Part shown: positions 9,501-16,884 of the stretch, in pieces
Layout of the letters: every line of letters begins with the position of its first letter
Position numbering within the stretch: position 1 is the first letter of the stretch
Source: HGM11367 sp964600435
GTDB taxonomy: Bacteria > Bacillota > Clostridia > Christensenellales > UBA1242
Length of the DNA stretch: 64,000 nucleotides
NCBI GenBank assembly: GCA_964600435.1
Contig: CAZRJB010000001.1
Coordinates: 1-64,000 of the forward strand
Direction: 5' to 3'
Notes under the pieces: generated by a model
Database searches by the model: none
What the model was told of the DNA's origin: nothing
Seen by the model: the letters and a program-made list of their open reading frames with translations, nothing else
Translations under genes and position numbers: made by a program

Positions 9501-9767
9501 GTTGTCAAGATTGATAACACCACTGGTTGTTTCTTTGTTTGCAATGCCTTTTGTCCAACCTGTTGGGTCTTCTTTTAAGTAACTTGAGTTGCTATCGTAT
9601 GAAAAGTTTAAGTTTGTGCTGTTTGAAATTGAATCTGGTTGTTTGCTTGTGTAAGCATATACAGAACTTGGGTTAAACATTGCCCCGCACAAAAGTGTTA
9701 AGCAAATTGCAAATGTTATTGCTAAAACATATGTTAGTTTTTTAAATTTATTATTATTTTTTGACAT
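6561..9767 (-). CDS. Large membrane-anchored surface protein with four beta-sandwich repeats
   Basis: The 1068-residue protein starts with a clear signal peptide (basic head, hydrophobic core at about 11-27, cut near VYA). The extracellular part contains four similar domains, each ending in the pattern WTTYTFYVxT...LELWLG...GVVFFDNIEF, which is typical of galactose-binding/carbohydrate-binding beta-sandwiches. A transmembrane segment near residue 905-930 (YVIPTLILALALILALVAYL) is followed by a highly charged cytoplasmic coiled coil of about 130 residues rich in Lys and Glu. There is no LPXTG motif. It is probably a cell-surface glycan-binding protein with a cytoplasmic coupling tail. The ligand is unknown. 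It forms a single-gene unit. Confidence 0.8.
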   Translation of the reverse strand: MSKNNNKFKKLTYVLAITFAICLTLLCGAMFNPSSVYAYTSKQPDSISNSTNLNFSYDSNSSYLKEDPTGWTKGIANKETTSGVINLDNIKDLYYLETNQKPTKIQGLDDYVLMINSKTSKTSEKPAVQYYTSSNNISLSAYSTYKIKVYTQVSQDARASIYLTGLTDDNSSAVNMSFENITYADANQWTTYTFYVTTGLETQNVKLELWLGSKTNFTSTGVVFFDNIEFVQIAERDIESTQNSKHISLDTSKMLYSFDNSNPLSGWTMISAMAKNSYAEVIDLSTNAPSLAKEITYVGTDNSTLSTINTDLDYLKNNKNAFVFYTKEETSTCFGYKSNNIDISMYDIVKLTLNVKTANLTGNAYIKLIENEVKDTNGNVIEAITPVSETITISSNTTNQFLNDYTTCTFYVKARSLYNSSFNLELWLGSQETSASGLVAFDTIKTEEISYNDFTNASTGSTAVKLTLDSDPASYIISNSAFNDVKKSNKELTYPLSPANWTHTTKDSNMVFFGVINTNQTIYDAHMNDFGNVANPGNPKGFGSTESDTNNILLMHNIDKTYQQATSNNFSIDKNSYYKLSFDLKLLETSTDSKIFNVYLKDDENNIIYANENIVGNHIWENYSIYISTKAYSNTLKLVLSLGTETNKVQGIAYVDNVILVKDSTLTEEQYKTLAKTNNILDFEQGNFNLFKKDKTNSRIFTPLRYTEKLENCDVATSGLNNGFGGIIDTENTFNNVEKSPNSQNSLSYVMMLQTIDKATYSLTAKDSLSLSSDTYHKFSVDILTKGLNADASDEKFGASFALSGLDEKLDGIISEEWTTYTIYVACTSSATVNVKFALESLDIDTCGIAYFDNFSYEEIDKDEYNLAKLNNSDNSSLFIGNTDTTENEETSTSEANLEYIWYVIPTLILALALILALVAYLMKKVKIKKWEKRKINEYDRDKTLHRDIIRKEAEEKRNSSVKELKANLAELEKEKQHIEEVHQEQLKSQRTERAKGVTASTEREFKQYAKMHTALENRIANINKQIDKMNTAEYLLSIQHKIILEKAKEERIAKEKAYKANKKKKSK

Positions 9768-9860
9768 AATTCTCCCTCACGTAAAATTTAACTTCTTAAG
9801 TATATACCATATTTAGTATAAAATCAAATAATTTTCAAAATAAAAGCAAACAATAATTAT

Positions 9861-10232
9861 ATGGAAAAACACAAAAAGATTAAAAATTTTATTATTAGAA
9901 ACATATTTGCTGTTTTTGTTGGGTTTGTTAATGGCTTTTTTGGCGGTGGTGGAGGACTTTTGTGTGTTCCTACTCTAGAAAAGGTTTACAAACTAGAAAC
10001 AAAAAAGGCACATGCAACAACTGTTGCAATCATGTTGCCATTGAGCATTGTGAGTTCTGTGGTCTATTTGTTTCATAATAATATAAATGTTTGGGCAACC
10101 ATTGCAATTGCTGTTGGAAGCACAATTGGCGGACTTTTTGGTGCTTTTGCTTTAAAAAAGACAAACTCTGATTTTATTAGGTGGATGTTTATTGTTATTT
10201 TGTTTGTTGCTGGTGTTAGGATGGTGGTTTAA
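9861..10232 (+). CDS. Half-size TauE/SafE transporter, N-terminal partner
   Basis: The 123-residue protein has about four hydrophobic segments and the family's glycine-rich loop GFVNGFFGGGGGLLCVP at about 21-37. Normal TauE/SafE anion exporters have about 250 residues made of two such homologous halves. The next ORF is the matching second half, starts on the base after this stop, and is in the same reading frame. Either the pair works as a heterodimer or a single TAA separates an ancestral fused gene. The family exports sulfite or organosulfur anions. The substrate here is unknown. Confidence 0.82.
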   Translation: MEKHKKIKNFIIRNIFAVFVGFVNGFFGGGGGLLCVPTLEKVYKLETKKAHATTVAIMLPLSIVSSVVYLFHNNINVWATIAIAVGSTIGGLFGAFALKKTNSDFIRWMFIVILFVAGVRMVV

Positions 10233-10604
10233 ATGTATTATGTTTTTTTGGCATTGACAGGCATTGTTTCTGGCGTTTTAGGTGGAATGGGAATGGGTGG
10301 TGGAACATTGCTTATTCCATTATTGACAATATTGTTTGGTTTTAATCAAAAGTTGGCACAAGGAATTAACTTGATTGCTTTTTCTTTAATGGCTATTATT
10401 GCATTGATAATACATATAAAAAACAAATTGGTTGATGTTAAAGTTGCTTTAAAATTTGGAGCGGTTGCTATTGTGTTTTCTTGTTTGGGTGCTTTTGTTG
10501 CAAATTTAATAAAAGCAAGATATTTAAAAATGTTTTTTGGTTTTTTGCTGATTGCTGTGGCAATTTATCAAACTGTTGAACAAATTAAAAAAATAAAAAA
10601 ATAA
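10233..10604 (+). CDS. Half-size TauE/SafE transporter, C-terminal partner
   Basis: This 123-residue membrane protein begins immediately after the TAA of its partner. It carries the second copy of the family loop, SGVLGGMGMGGGTLLIP at about 13-29, and about four hydrophobic segments. The conserved loop is complete, and the length equals that of the first half. There is no separate ribosome site other than sequence inside the first ORF, so expression probably depends on translational coupling or on stop read-through. See the partner for function. Confidence 0.82.
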   Translation: MYYVFLALTGIVSGVLGGMGMGGGTLLIPLLTILFGFNQKLAQGINLIAFSLMAIIALIIHIKNKLVDVKVALKFGAVAIVFSCLGAFVANLIKARYLKMFFGFLLIAVAIYQTVEQIKKIKK

Positions 10605-10665
10605 CAAAGAAAAAATAGACACAAAAAATTTGAAATGATATAATCTTTGTTATAAGGGGGATTTT

Positions 10666-12039
10666 ATGGACAGCAAACAAGATGTTAAAGCAAGAAATTC
10701 TTTTAATAAGTTGTGTTCAATTTTAATTGACATTTTGATTGTGCCAGTTTTGGTTATTGCTTTTGCATGCGCAATAATAATGTCAACGGCAAAAGCAAAC
10801 AACAAAGTTCCATCAGTTTTGGGTAACTCGATTGTTGAAGTTTTAAGTGACAGCATGGATGTTGAAGGTGGCTACAAAGTTGGTGATGTTTTAATAATTA
10901 GTCAAACAAATGTAAATTCCCTAAAAGTTGGTGATTGCATTGCTTTTTATGCTCCAAAACAAAGTGGCTACATTTATGATGATGGTAATTCAATGGTCAT
11001 TTTTCATAGAATTGTTAGAATCATTAATGCCATTCCTTATGAAAACGGCGTTGCAGTGTCTGATGTTCCTGTTAGGCATTTTGTTTGTAGGGGAGATAAA
11101 GGCGAGACTTTAACAAAAGAAAATGGAAAGCTTATTCCAACTCAGGCATGCATAGACGGCGAAGAAAACCCTGGTGGCGACTATGATGAGTTTGGTAATG
11201 TTAAACCCAATGGTGGTTATGTTGTTAAACTTGACGACGATTCTAATGTTGAAGGCGGAGATAATCAAGTTCAAAACAATCAGGCAGAGTTTCAGTATGT
11301 GACTGATGAGTTTGTTGTTGGAAAGTTAAAAAGCAGAGCAAGCGGTTTTATTTCTGGGGTTGTTAAGTTTTGCGGTTCTGAAAAGGGTATTATTCTTTTG
11401 GTTATAATTCCATCTTTAATTATGATCGCATTAGTTTTAACAAGTTTAATAAACGAAACAAAAGTAGCAAAACAAGAACGTGAAAATGACCAACTTGTTT
11501 TGGCTAGAAACATTAGCATAATGAGCAGTTTGCCTATAAACCAAGAGCAAAATTTGACCAAGGAAGAACAAGAAAAACAAGAAGAAAAAACTGAAAACAA
11601 AATAGGCATTGAAAGTGTGATAAATCCAATAATTCAACAAAAAGCAGACCAAGAAAATTTGCCTGATCAATCAAAAATGGCAAAAAAAGATGTTCCTGTT
11701 GTTCCAGAAAAACCACAAAATGTTAATGTTAATAAAAAACAAGAGCAAAAAACAGAAGTCGTTTTGGCTCAACCAAAAATAAGTGATAAAAAAAATATTC
11801 CGCATACTGATAAAAATGCAGCACCTGTTTCTAAAAAAATTGCAACAACACCAAAAAAACCTGTAGTTGTTCCAAAAAAAGATGTTAACACAGTCAAAAA
11901 AACAGAAACTGTTCCTAAAAAATCAGTTTCAACACCAAAAAAGAGTTTGCCACAAAAACAAACAAAAACAACTGAGCCAAGTGTTCCTAAAAAGCCTAGC
12001 ACAAAGCCTGAATTAAACAAAGTTCCACCAAAAAAATAA
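10666..12039 (+). CDS. SipW-like (ER-type) signal peptidase I with long Lys/Pro-rich tail
   Basis: Residues 20-42 form a membrane anchor. The catalytic Ser63 lies in SDSM (61-64), followed by the substrate-binding strand YKVGDVLII. His114 in FHRIVRI replaces the Lys of ordinary bacterial signal peptidases. This Ser/His arrangement is that of SipW and the archaeal/eukaryotic enzymes. The box HFVCRGDKGE corresponds to the conserved GD motif. A second membrane segment at about 243-264 is followed by nearly 190 cytoplasmic residues rich in Lys, Gln and Pro, with repeated VPKK/TPKK units. That tail is unusual. SipW-type enzymes process a few special exported proteins such as biofilm fibres. Candidate substrates were not seen next door. 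A GGGGG ribosome-site stretch precedes ATG 10666. Confidence 0.85.
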   Translation: MDSKQDVKARNSFNKLCSILIDILIVPVLVIAFACAIIMSTAKANNKVPSVLGNSIVEVLSDSMDVEGGYKVGDVLIISQTNVNSLKVGDCIAFYAPKQSGYIYDDGNSMVIFHRIVRIINAIPYENGVAVSDVPVRHFVCRGDKGETLTKENGKLIPTQACIDGEENPGGDYDEFGNVKPNGGYVVKLDDDSNVEGGDNQVQNNQAEFQYVTDEFVVGKLKSRASGFISGVVKFCGSEKGIILLVIIPSLIMIALVLTSLINETKVAKQERENDQLVLARNISIMSSLPINQEQNLTKEEQEKQEEKTENKIGIESVINPIIQQKADQENLPDQSKMAKKDVPVVPEKPQNVNVNKKQEQKTEVVLAQPKISDKKNIPHTDKNAAPVSKKIATTPKKPVVVPKKDVNTVKKTETVPKKSVSTPKKSLPQKQTKTTEPSVPKKPSTKPELNKVPPKK

Positions 12040-12086
12040 TTATTATCTTGCTAGATGCTGATTGTTTGTGATATATTTGTTGGTAT

Positions 12087-13367
12087 ATGGAATTTGAATT
12101 AGATATTGTTTCAAACGGAATGAATGGTGAAGGAGTTGCACGTCAAAACGGAAAAGTGTTTTTTGTTGATGGTGCAATTTTTGGCGAGCGAGTTGCTTTG
12201 GAAGTTGTTAAAGAAAACAAAAATTTTTGCATTTGCAAACTGTTAAAAGTTATAAAAGCAAGCAATTTTAGAGTGCAACCACAATGCAAGCATTACAATG
12301 TTTGCGGTGGTTGCAATTTGCAACATATTTTATATGATAAACAACTTGAAATAAAAACACAAAATCTGCAAAACTTGTTTAACAAACAACAACTTGAACA
12401 TGTGGTAAAAAAGTGCTTGCCAAGCAATTTGGAATATGGTTATAGAAATAAAATTACATTATATTTAAAAAACAATTCGTTGTGCTTTTATAAAAGAGAA
12501 AGCAACAATTTGGTGGAAATTGAAAAATGTTGTTTAATTGACGAACATTTTAATCATTTTATAAATATTTTTAATAATTTTTTAAAATTAAACAAAGACT
12601 TTAATTCCTTTGTTATAAAAGGGTTAAGCGTTAGAAAAATTCAAGACACATTTTTAATTAATGTAATTTGTAAAAAGAAAATTAATTTTAATAAATTGCA
12701 AAATTATTTAAAATTAAACAAAATAAATTATTCGCTTTATTATTGCATTAATAACAACAACAAATCTAATTTACCAACATACCCTTGCATGTTTGTTGGT
12801 GGAATTAAAAGTGTTTTTTTAAATGAATATAATATTAAATATCCAGTTTATCCAATGTCTTTTTTGCAAGTTAATTCTGATGTTAAAAAAATTGTTTATG
12901 ATAAAATTGTTCAGGTTGTTAGCGGTTTAAATAATGTTTTGGATGCATATAGTGGGGCGGGGTTGTTATCTGCAATTTTGGCAAAAAACAATTGCAATAT
13001 TTATGCTGTTGAAATTGACCAATCTGCCACCATGGCATGCAAGGAGCTTTGCAAACAAAACTCAATAAAAAACGTTAAAACATATTGTGAGGATTGCAAA
13101 AAGTTTATTCCTGTTTTGCTTGATGATATAACTTTTGATTGTGTTGTTTTGGACCCTGCACGTGCTGGTGTGGATAAAAACATTTTAAATAGTATTGTTG
13201 AGCATAAGGTTAAAAAGGTTGTTTATCTATCTTGCAATCCGGCAACATTAACTCGTGATTTAAGTGTGCTGGTTAAAGGTGAATATTCAATTGTTGAAGT
13301 GCAACCATATGATATGTTTCCACAAACATCAAATGTTGAAACATTGGTTGTTTTAGAAATGAGGTAA
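12087..13367 (+). CDS. 23S rRNA (uracil-5-)-methyltransferase, RlmD/RlmCD family
   Basis: This SAM enzyme makes 5-methyluridine in 23S rRNA. The 426-residue protein has an N-terminal TRAM-like region, the iron-sulfur cysteines in CKHYNVCGGCNLQH, a Rossmann methyltransferase domain (VLDAYSGAGLLS) and the catalytic cysteine in SCNPATL near the C-terminus, with the preceding LDPARAG motif. RlmD/RlmCD is the closest guess. The tRNA enzyme TrmA shares the fold but lacks the iron-sulfur cysteines. It forms a tight operon with tcdA (4-base gap) and the ttcA-like gene, all acting on RNA. Confidence 0.92.
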   Translation: MEFELDIVSNGMNGEGVARQNGKVFFVDGAIFGERVALEVVKENKNFCICKLLKVIKASNFRVQPQCKHYNVCGGCNLQHILYDKQLEIKTQNLQNLFNKQQLEHVVKKCLPSNLEYGYRNKITLYLKNNSLCFYKRESNNLVEIEKCCLIDEHFNHFINIFNNFLKLNKDFNSFVIKGLSVRKIQDTFLINVICKKKINFNKLQNYLKLNKINYSLYYCINNNNKSNLPTYPCMFVGGIKSVFLNEYNIKYPVYPMSFLQVNSDVKKIVYDKIVQVVSGLNNVLDAYSGAGLLSAILAKNNCNIYAVEIDQSATMACKELCKQNSIKNVKTYCEDCKKFIPVLLDDITFDCVVLDPARAGVDKNILNSIVEHKVKKVVYLSCNPATLTRDLSVLVKGEYSIVEVQPYDMFPQTSNVETLVVLEMR

Positions 13368-13370
13368 AAA

Positions 13371-14051
13371 ATGGAAAATCAATATGAACGAACAATAAAT
13401 TTGATTGGAGAACAAAAATTTAAAAGTTTGTCAGGCAAAAAAGTTATTGTTTTGGGCATTGGCGGTGTAGGCGGGTTTGTTGTTGAAGCCTTGGCAAGGG
13501 CAGGTGTTCAAAATTTTGTTTTGGTTGATAATGATGTTGTGAATGTGTCAAACATTAATAGGCAAATTATTGCAAAGCATAGCACAATTGGGCAACCAAA
13601 AGTTGAAGTAATGAAAAATAGGCTTTTAGACATAAATCCAAACATAAAAGTTGAAACAAAAAATGTTTTTTTAACTCAAGAAAATGTTAAAACATTTGAC
13701 TTTGAGTGTGATTATGTTATTGATTGCATAGACAACATAACAGCAAAAATTGCCGTTGCCGTTGAAAGCAAAAATAAAAAATTCAACTTAATTTCTTGCA
13801 TGGGGACGGGCAATAAGTTAAGTCCAGAACTCTTTGAAATAGATGACATATTTAAAACAAGTGTTTGTCCTTTGGCAAAAGTAATGCGAAAAAAATTAAG
13901 AGAATTAAATGTTGATAAACTTACAGTGCTATATTCTAAAGAAGAACCTCTTAAAACCAATTCTAGAGTGCCGGCAAGCATAAGTTTTTGTCCGAGCATT
14001 GCGGGTTTGCGAATTGCTGAATATGTAATTAAACAATTTATAGGTGAATAA
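13371..14051 (+). CDS. tcdA: tRNA threonylcarbamoyladenosine dehydratase TcdA (ThiF/E1-like)
   Basis: This 226-residue E1-like enzyme uses ATP to cyclise t6A37 of tRNA. The nucleotide-binding loop GIGGVGG is at about 29-35, and the DNDVVNVSNINRQ motif, typical of the ThiF/MoeB fold, follows. The length and the start MENQYERTINLIGEQ match TcdA (YgdL/CsdL) better than MoeB or ThiF, and there is no rhodanese domain. It begins 4 bases after the rRNA methyltransferase and is followed at once by the thiolase-type PP-loop gene, so all three are likely one operon for RNA modification. Confidence 0.88.
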   Translation: MENQYERTINLIGEQKFKSLSGKKVIVLGIGGVGGFVVEALARAGVQNFVLVDNDVVNVSNINRQIIAKHSTIGQPKVEVMKNRLLDINPNIKVETKNVFLTQENVKTFDFECDYVIDCIDNITAKIAVAVESKNKKFNLISCMGTGNKLSPELFEIDDIFKTSVCPLAKVMRKKLRELNVDKLTVLYSKEEPLKTNSRVPASISFCPSIAGLRIAEYVIKQFIGE

Positions 14052-14055
14052 TTTT

Positions 14056-14865
14056 ATGGATGAAAAAATTGAACAAAGTTTGATAAAACGTTTTAAAACT
14101 GACATTTGGACTCCTTTTGTTAAAGGAATAAACAAATACGAAATGATTAAACCAAAAGACAAAATTGCAGTTTGTATATCTGGAGGAAAAGATAGCATGC
14201 TTATGGCTTTGTGCTTTAAGCATTTGCATAAATATTCAAAATTTGACTTTGATGTTGAATACATTGTTATGGACCCAGGCTATAAGCTTGAAAATGTTGA
14301 ACTTATCAAACAAAATGCAGAAAAGATTGGAATTGATATAACAATTTTTAAAACACAAATTTTTGATATTGTAAACGAAATGGGCGGTTCTCCATGCTAT
14401 ATGTGTGCAAGAATGAGAAGGGGATATTTGTATGAATTTGCTCAAAAAATGGGATGTAACAAAATTGCTTTGGGACATCATTTTGATGATGCCGTTGAAA
14501 CAATTCTTTTAAGCATGTTCTATGGCTCTGAATACAAGACGATGATGCCAAAACTAAAGAGCTCTAACCATACTGGGATGGAACTAATTAGGCCTCTATA
14601 TTTAGTGCATGAAAGCAACATTATTAAATGGAAAAACTATAACAATTTAAACTTTTTGGCTTGTGCTTGCAAACTTACAGAAGGTGTTGAAAATAAAGAA
14701 CTAGTTTCTAAACGTAAAGAAATTAAAGACTTGATTTGTGAACTAAAAAAGGTTAATCCAAATGTTGATAAAAACATTTTTAGTTCAATTCATAATGTTA
14801 ATTTGTCAACAGTTATTGGTTACACTCAAAATGGTAAAAAGGTTAGTTTTTTAGATGAATATTAA
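14056..14865 (+). CDS. PP-loop tRNA thiolation enzyme, TtcA-like
   Basis: This adenylating sulfurtransferase family modifies tRNA. The ATP PP-loop motif SGGKDSM lies at about residues 36-42, a CYMC cysteine pair at about 115-118, and GHHFDDAVET downstream is typical of the TtcA group. A later CAC pair completes the possible iron-sulfur set. ATG 14056 is chosen over GTG 14044 because AGGTGA at 14042-14047 is well placed for it. The ribosome site overlaps the end of tcdA. Substrate (2-thiocytidine 32) is inferred from the family, since Bacillota have several paralogous TtcA-like groups. Confidence 0.85.
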   Translation: MDEKIEQSLIKRFKTDIWTPFVKGINKYEMIKPKDKIAVCISGGKDSMLMALCFKHLHKYSKFDFDVEYIVMDPGYKLENVELIKQNAEKIGIDITIFKTQIFDIVNEMGGSPCYMCARMRRGYLYEFAQKMGCNKIALGHHFDDAVETILLSMFYGSEYKTMMPKLKSSNHTGMELIRPLYLVHESNIIKWKNYNNLNFLACACKLTEGVENKELVSKRKEIKDLICELKKVNPNVDKNIFSSIHNVNLSTVIGYTQNGKKVSFLDEY

Positions 14866-14982
14866 AACATAATCATGAATAATTATGCAAACAATAAATA
14901 AAAAAATATGCAAAAACTTGTTGCATAAACAAATTATGGATTGCTATTTTTTAAAGTTTAAAGGGCTTTTGTTTTATTGCAA

Positions 14983-15011
14983 TTGACAAAATAAAATAAA
15001 AATAGTAAAAT
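14983..15011 (+). promoter_or_regulatory. Promoter of tRNA-Gln
   Basis: TTGACA at 14983-14988 and TAAAAT at 15006-15011 with a 17-base spacer lie 13 bases before the tRNA. Confidence 0.75.
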
Positions 15012-15023
15012 GTTTGCTGATAT

Positions 15024-15098
15024 TGGGGTGTCGCCAAGCGGTAAGGCTCTGGATTCTGACTCCAGCATGCGTAGGTTCGAATCCTGCCACCCCAGCCA
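15024..15098 (+). tRNA. tRNA-Gln (anticodon CTG)
   Basis: Acceptor TGGGGTG pairs with CACCCCA, the anticodon stem CTGGA/TCCAG encloses TTCTGAC (anticodon CTG), and the T loop contains TTCGAAT. CCA is encoded. CTG is the minor glutamine isoacceptor, so the major TTG one must be elsewhere. Confidence 0.95.
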
Positions 15099-15099
15099 A

Positions 15100-15140
15100 A
15101 AAAAGCGGCAGTAAAGAGTTAATTCTTTGCAGCCTTTTTT
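15100..15140 (+). terminator. Terminator after tRNA-Gln
   Basis: An imperfect stem (GGC...AAAGA / TCTTT...GCC) with an AATT-rich loop is followed by T residues at 15134-15140. Confidence 0.6.
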
Positions 15141-15188
15141 AAGTTATTTTACATTGAATATTAATCTATTGTGCAAGCATTTTTAAAT

Positions 15189-15623
15189 TTAATATCTACC
15201 TATTAAATAATCTATGGAAACATCAAAAAATTTTGCAATGCTGTAAAGAATGTCCAATCTAGGAATTTTTCCGGCATGCCAATGACGTAAAATGCTTTCA
15301 TTAAAAGGTTGGTCTTTTGAAAATTTATAATGGGACATATTATTGGTTTTTAAAAGTTCTAAATATCTTGGCAAAAATTTGGAAATATCATAATTATAAG
15401 TTTTATAATGATAAGAATTTTTTGAGTTATCTAAACCGAAAATATAATCAATAGAGCAGTTAAAATATTGTGCTATTCTTAATACAACATTTATTGTTGG
15501 AATACTATTTCTCAAATATCTACTATATTGCATTGCAGAAACTCCACTTTCTTTTTCTAGTTGCCTAAGCGATAAACCTGTTTCATTAATTAAATCTCTT
15601 AAATTGTCTCTAAATGTTTCCAT
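15189..15623 (-). CDS. Tandem-HTH XRE-family regulator
   Basis: The 144-residue protein is two XRE/Cro-type helix-turn-helix domains in a row, at about 5-64 and 76-142. Each ends in the same SIDYIFG/SIDYLIG segment, so it looks like an internal duplication. There is no sensor or protease-like domain. It is transcribed away from two small genes (15785 and 15966), and the space between contains a dyad GTTACA-N9-TGTAAC plus a third half-site, which are candidate operators. It probably represses the small genes. The second HTH is less conventional (SKDQPFNESILRHW) and may serve in dimerisation. Confidence 0.82.
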   Translation of the reverse strand: METFRDNLRDLINETGLSLRQLEKESGVSAMQYSRYLRNSIPTINVVLRIAQYFNCSIDYIFGLDNSKNSYHYKTYNYDISKFLPRYLELLKTNNMSHYKFSKDQPFNESILRHWHAGKIPRLDILYSIAKFFDVSIDYLIGRY

Positions 15624-15714
15624 AATTTATACCCAAAAACTTATATTTGACAAAATTAGACAATGTTTTTACAAAAAACTTGTTTTTTATCATAACGATT
15701 TTATAGTAAAATGA

Positions 15715-15762
15715 GTTACAATTTGTTTGTGTAACAGATAGGGCTACTGATAAAATGTTACA
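15715..15762 (+). promoter_or_regulatory. Promoter and operator of small-gene pair
   Basis: GTTACA (15715-15720) and TGTAAC (15730-15735) form an inverted repeat with a 9-base spacer, and GTTACAAATTT recurs at 15757. TTGTGT 15727-15732 and TAAAAT 15751-15756 (18-base spacer) form a possible promoter, so the dyad would cover the -35. Confidence 0.5.
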
Positions 15763-15784
15763 AATTTTTAAAAAGGAGAAAAAT

Positions 15785-15925
15785 ATGAATACATTTAACA
15801 TGGATTTATTGTTTGAATATTTTAAAACTGAAATATCTAACAAAATTCAATATCTAAATGGAGAAATAATTGTTTTGCTGGCGGATGGCAAAAAAGCAAA
15901 AGTTAGACTTTTTGATTTGGAATAG
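15785..15925 (+). CDS. Small acidic protein of XRE locus (46 aa)
   Basis: The 46-codon ORF (MNTFNMDLLFEYFKTEISNK...) is preceded by AAAGGAGAAAAAT, an excellent ribosome site at ideal distance, and is bounded by a TAG. It is predicted to form an N-terminal helix and a C-terminal beta hairpin (GEIIVLLADGKKAKVRLFDL). No family is recognised. It lies divergent from the tandem-HTH regulator and 40 bases before another small gene that also has a good ribosome site, so both are likely co-transcribed and repressed by the regulator. Confidence 0.7.
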   Translation: MNTFNMDLLFEYFKTEISNKIQYLNGEIIVLLADGKKAKVRLFDLE

Positions 15926-15965
15926 AATCTTAAAAAAATAAATGTAAAAAATAAGGAGTTAACAA

Positions 15966-16184
15966 ATGTTAAATAGTGAAAAATATGTTCTTTATCACAA
16001 TTATGGCTACGGCAATGTTGTTGAGAAAAAAACAATAGAAAAACTTAAACTTAGAAGTGTAGAAGATTTAAAAGTGTATGTTAAGGATGTAATAAATAAT
16101 GCCTTTGTTGCTACATACAAAAAGGGCATTATCAATTTTGAAAACAGTAATCAAAAGTCATTAATAGAAATAAAAATAATGTAA
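15966..16184 (+). CDS. Small hypothetical protein of XRE locus (72 aa)
   Basis: The 72-residue protein starts at ATG 15966 behind AAGGAGTTAACAA. It contains the segment LYHNYGYGNVVEKKTIEKL, followed by a helix and a basic C-terminal strand. I do not recognise it. It is the second gene after the divergent promoter of the XRE locus. With no toxin or antitoxin signature visible, its role remains open. Confidence 0.7.
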   Translation: MLNSEKYVLYHNYGYGNVVEKKTIEKLKLRSVEDLKVYVKDVINNAFVATYKKGIINFENSNQKSLIEIKIM

Positions 16185-16212
16185 ACAATTGTTTTGTTTT
16201 GGATTAATTAAA

Positions 16213-16237
16213 AGTTGCCTAATGGCAATTGGTTTTT
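16213..16237. terminator. Weak terminator
   Basis: GTTGCC-TAAT-GGCAAT forms a short stem followed by GGTTTTT, between convergent genes. Confidence 0.45.
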
Positions 16238-16242
16238 AAATG

Positions 16243-16674
16243 TTATTCTTTTAAATATTTTTTTAGCTCATCAAAATTGTTTTCTTCCATTGTTTCAAGT
16301 TCTGCCAAAAGAGTTAGGTTGTTTTTGTCTGCATTTTTATAGTCAATTTTGTTTTTATAGCAGGTGAGTGTGCCCATAACAGTGCCAACAAGCATAAGTT
16401 CTGCCAAGTGTCGTGTGGAATTATCTGCAATTGTGCTCATTTGAACACTCGACCATAGTTTTGCTTTTTCAAACCAGTTGTTGTCTTTAAGTTCAATTTG
16501 GCTGTTATGCGCTGTTTTTTCTATTTTTGCTTGAAATTTGTCATATCTTTTATATTGAGCATTTAAAAGTTCAATAAATTTTTTGTCTTCGGTTTTTTTA
16601 ATTAAATCGTTTATAGATTGCATTGCTGTTGATGTGTTTTGATATATGCTTATTAAAAGTTCTTTGTTGTCCAT
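16243..16674 (-). CDS. Ferritin-like helical protein (conserved Bacillota hypothetical)
   Basis: The 143-residue protein is predicted all-helical and carries the pattern NWFEKAKLWSSVQMSTIADNSTRHLAELMLVGTVMG that I associate with a group of uncharacterised Bacillota proteins with a ferritin-like four-helix arrangement. There is no signal peptide. Glu and His residues that could bind metal are present, but the classic ExxH pair is not obvious. It has its own AGGAG ribosome site (minus strand, about 16684). Function unknown. Confidence 0.7.
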   Translation of the reverse strand: MDNKELLISIYQNTSTAMQSINDLIKKTEDKKFIELLNAQYKRYDKFQAKIEKTAHNSQIELKDNNWFEKAKLWSSVQMSTIADNSTRHLAELMLVGTVMGTLTCYKNKIDYKNADKNNLTLLAELETMEENNFDELKKYLKE

Positions 16675-16884
16675 AAAAAAATCTCCTTAAATTAACTTGC
16701 TCATTTTTAAAAAAAATATTAAAATATATCATGCATAAGTGCATATAAATATTTTTTGTTAAAAATTTGCAATTTAACATTAAAACTGAAAGAATAAATC
16801 AATTGCTCAAAATTTTAATAATAGTTATGGTTTTGAAACAATTGTTTTAGGTCAAAAATATTTTTGTATGTTAGGAGAAATTAT

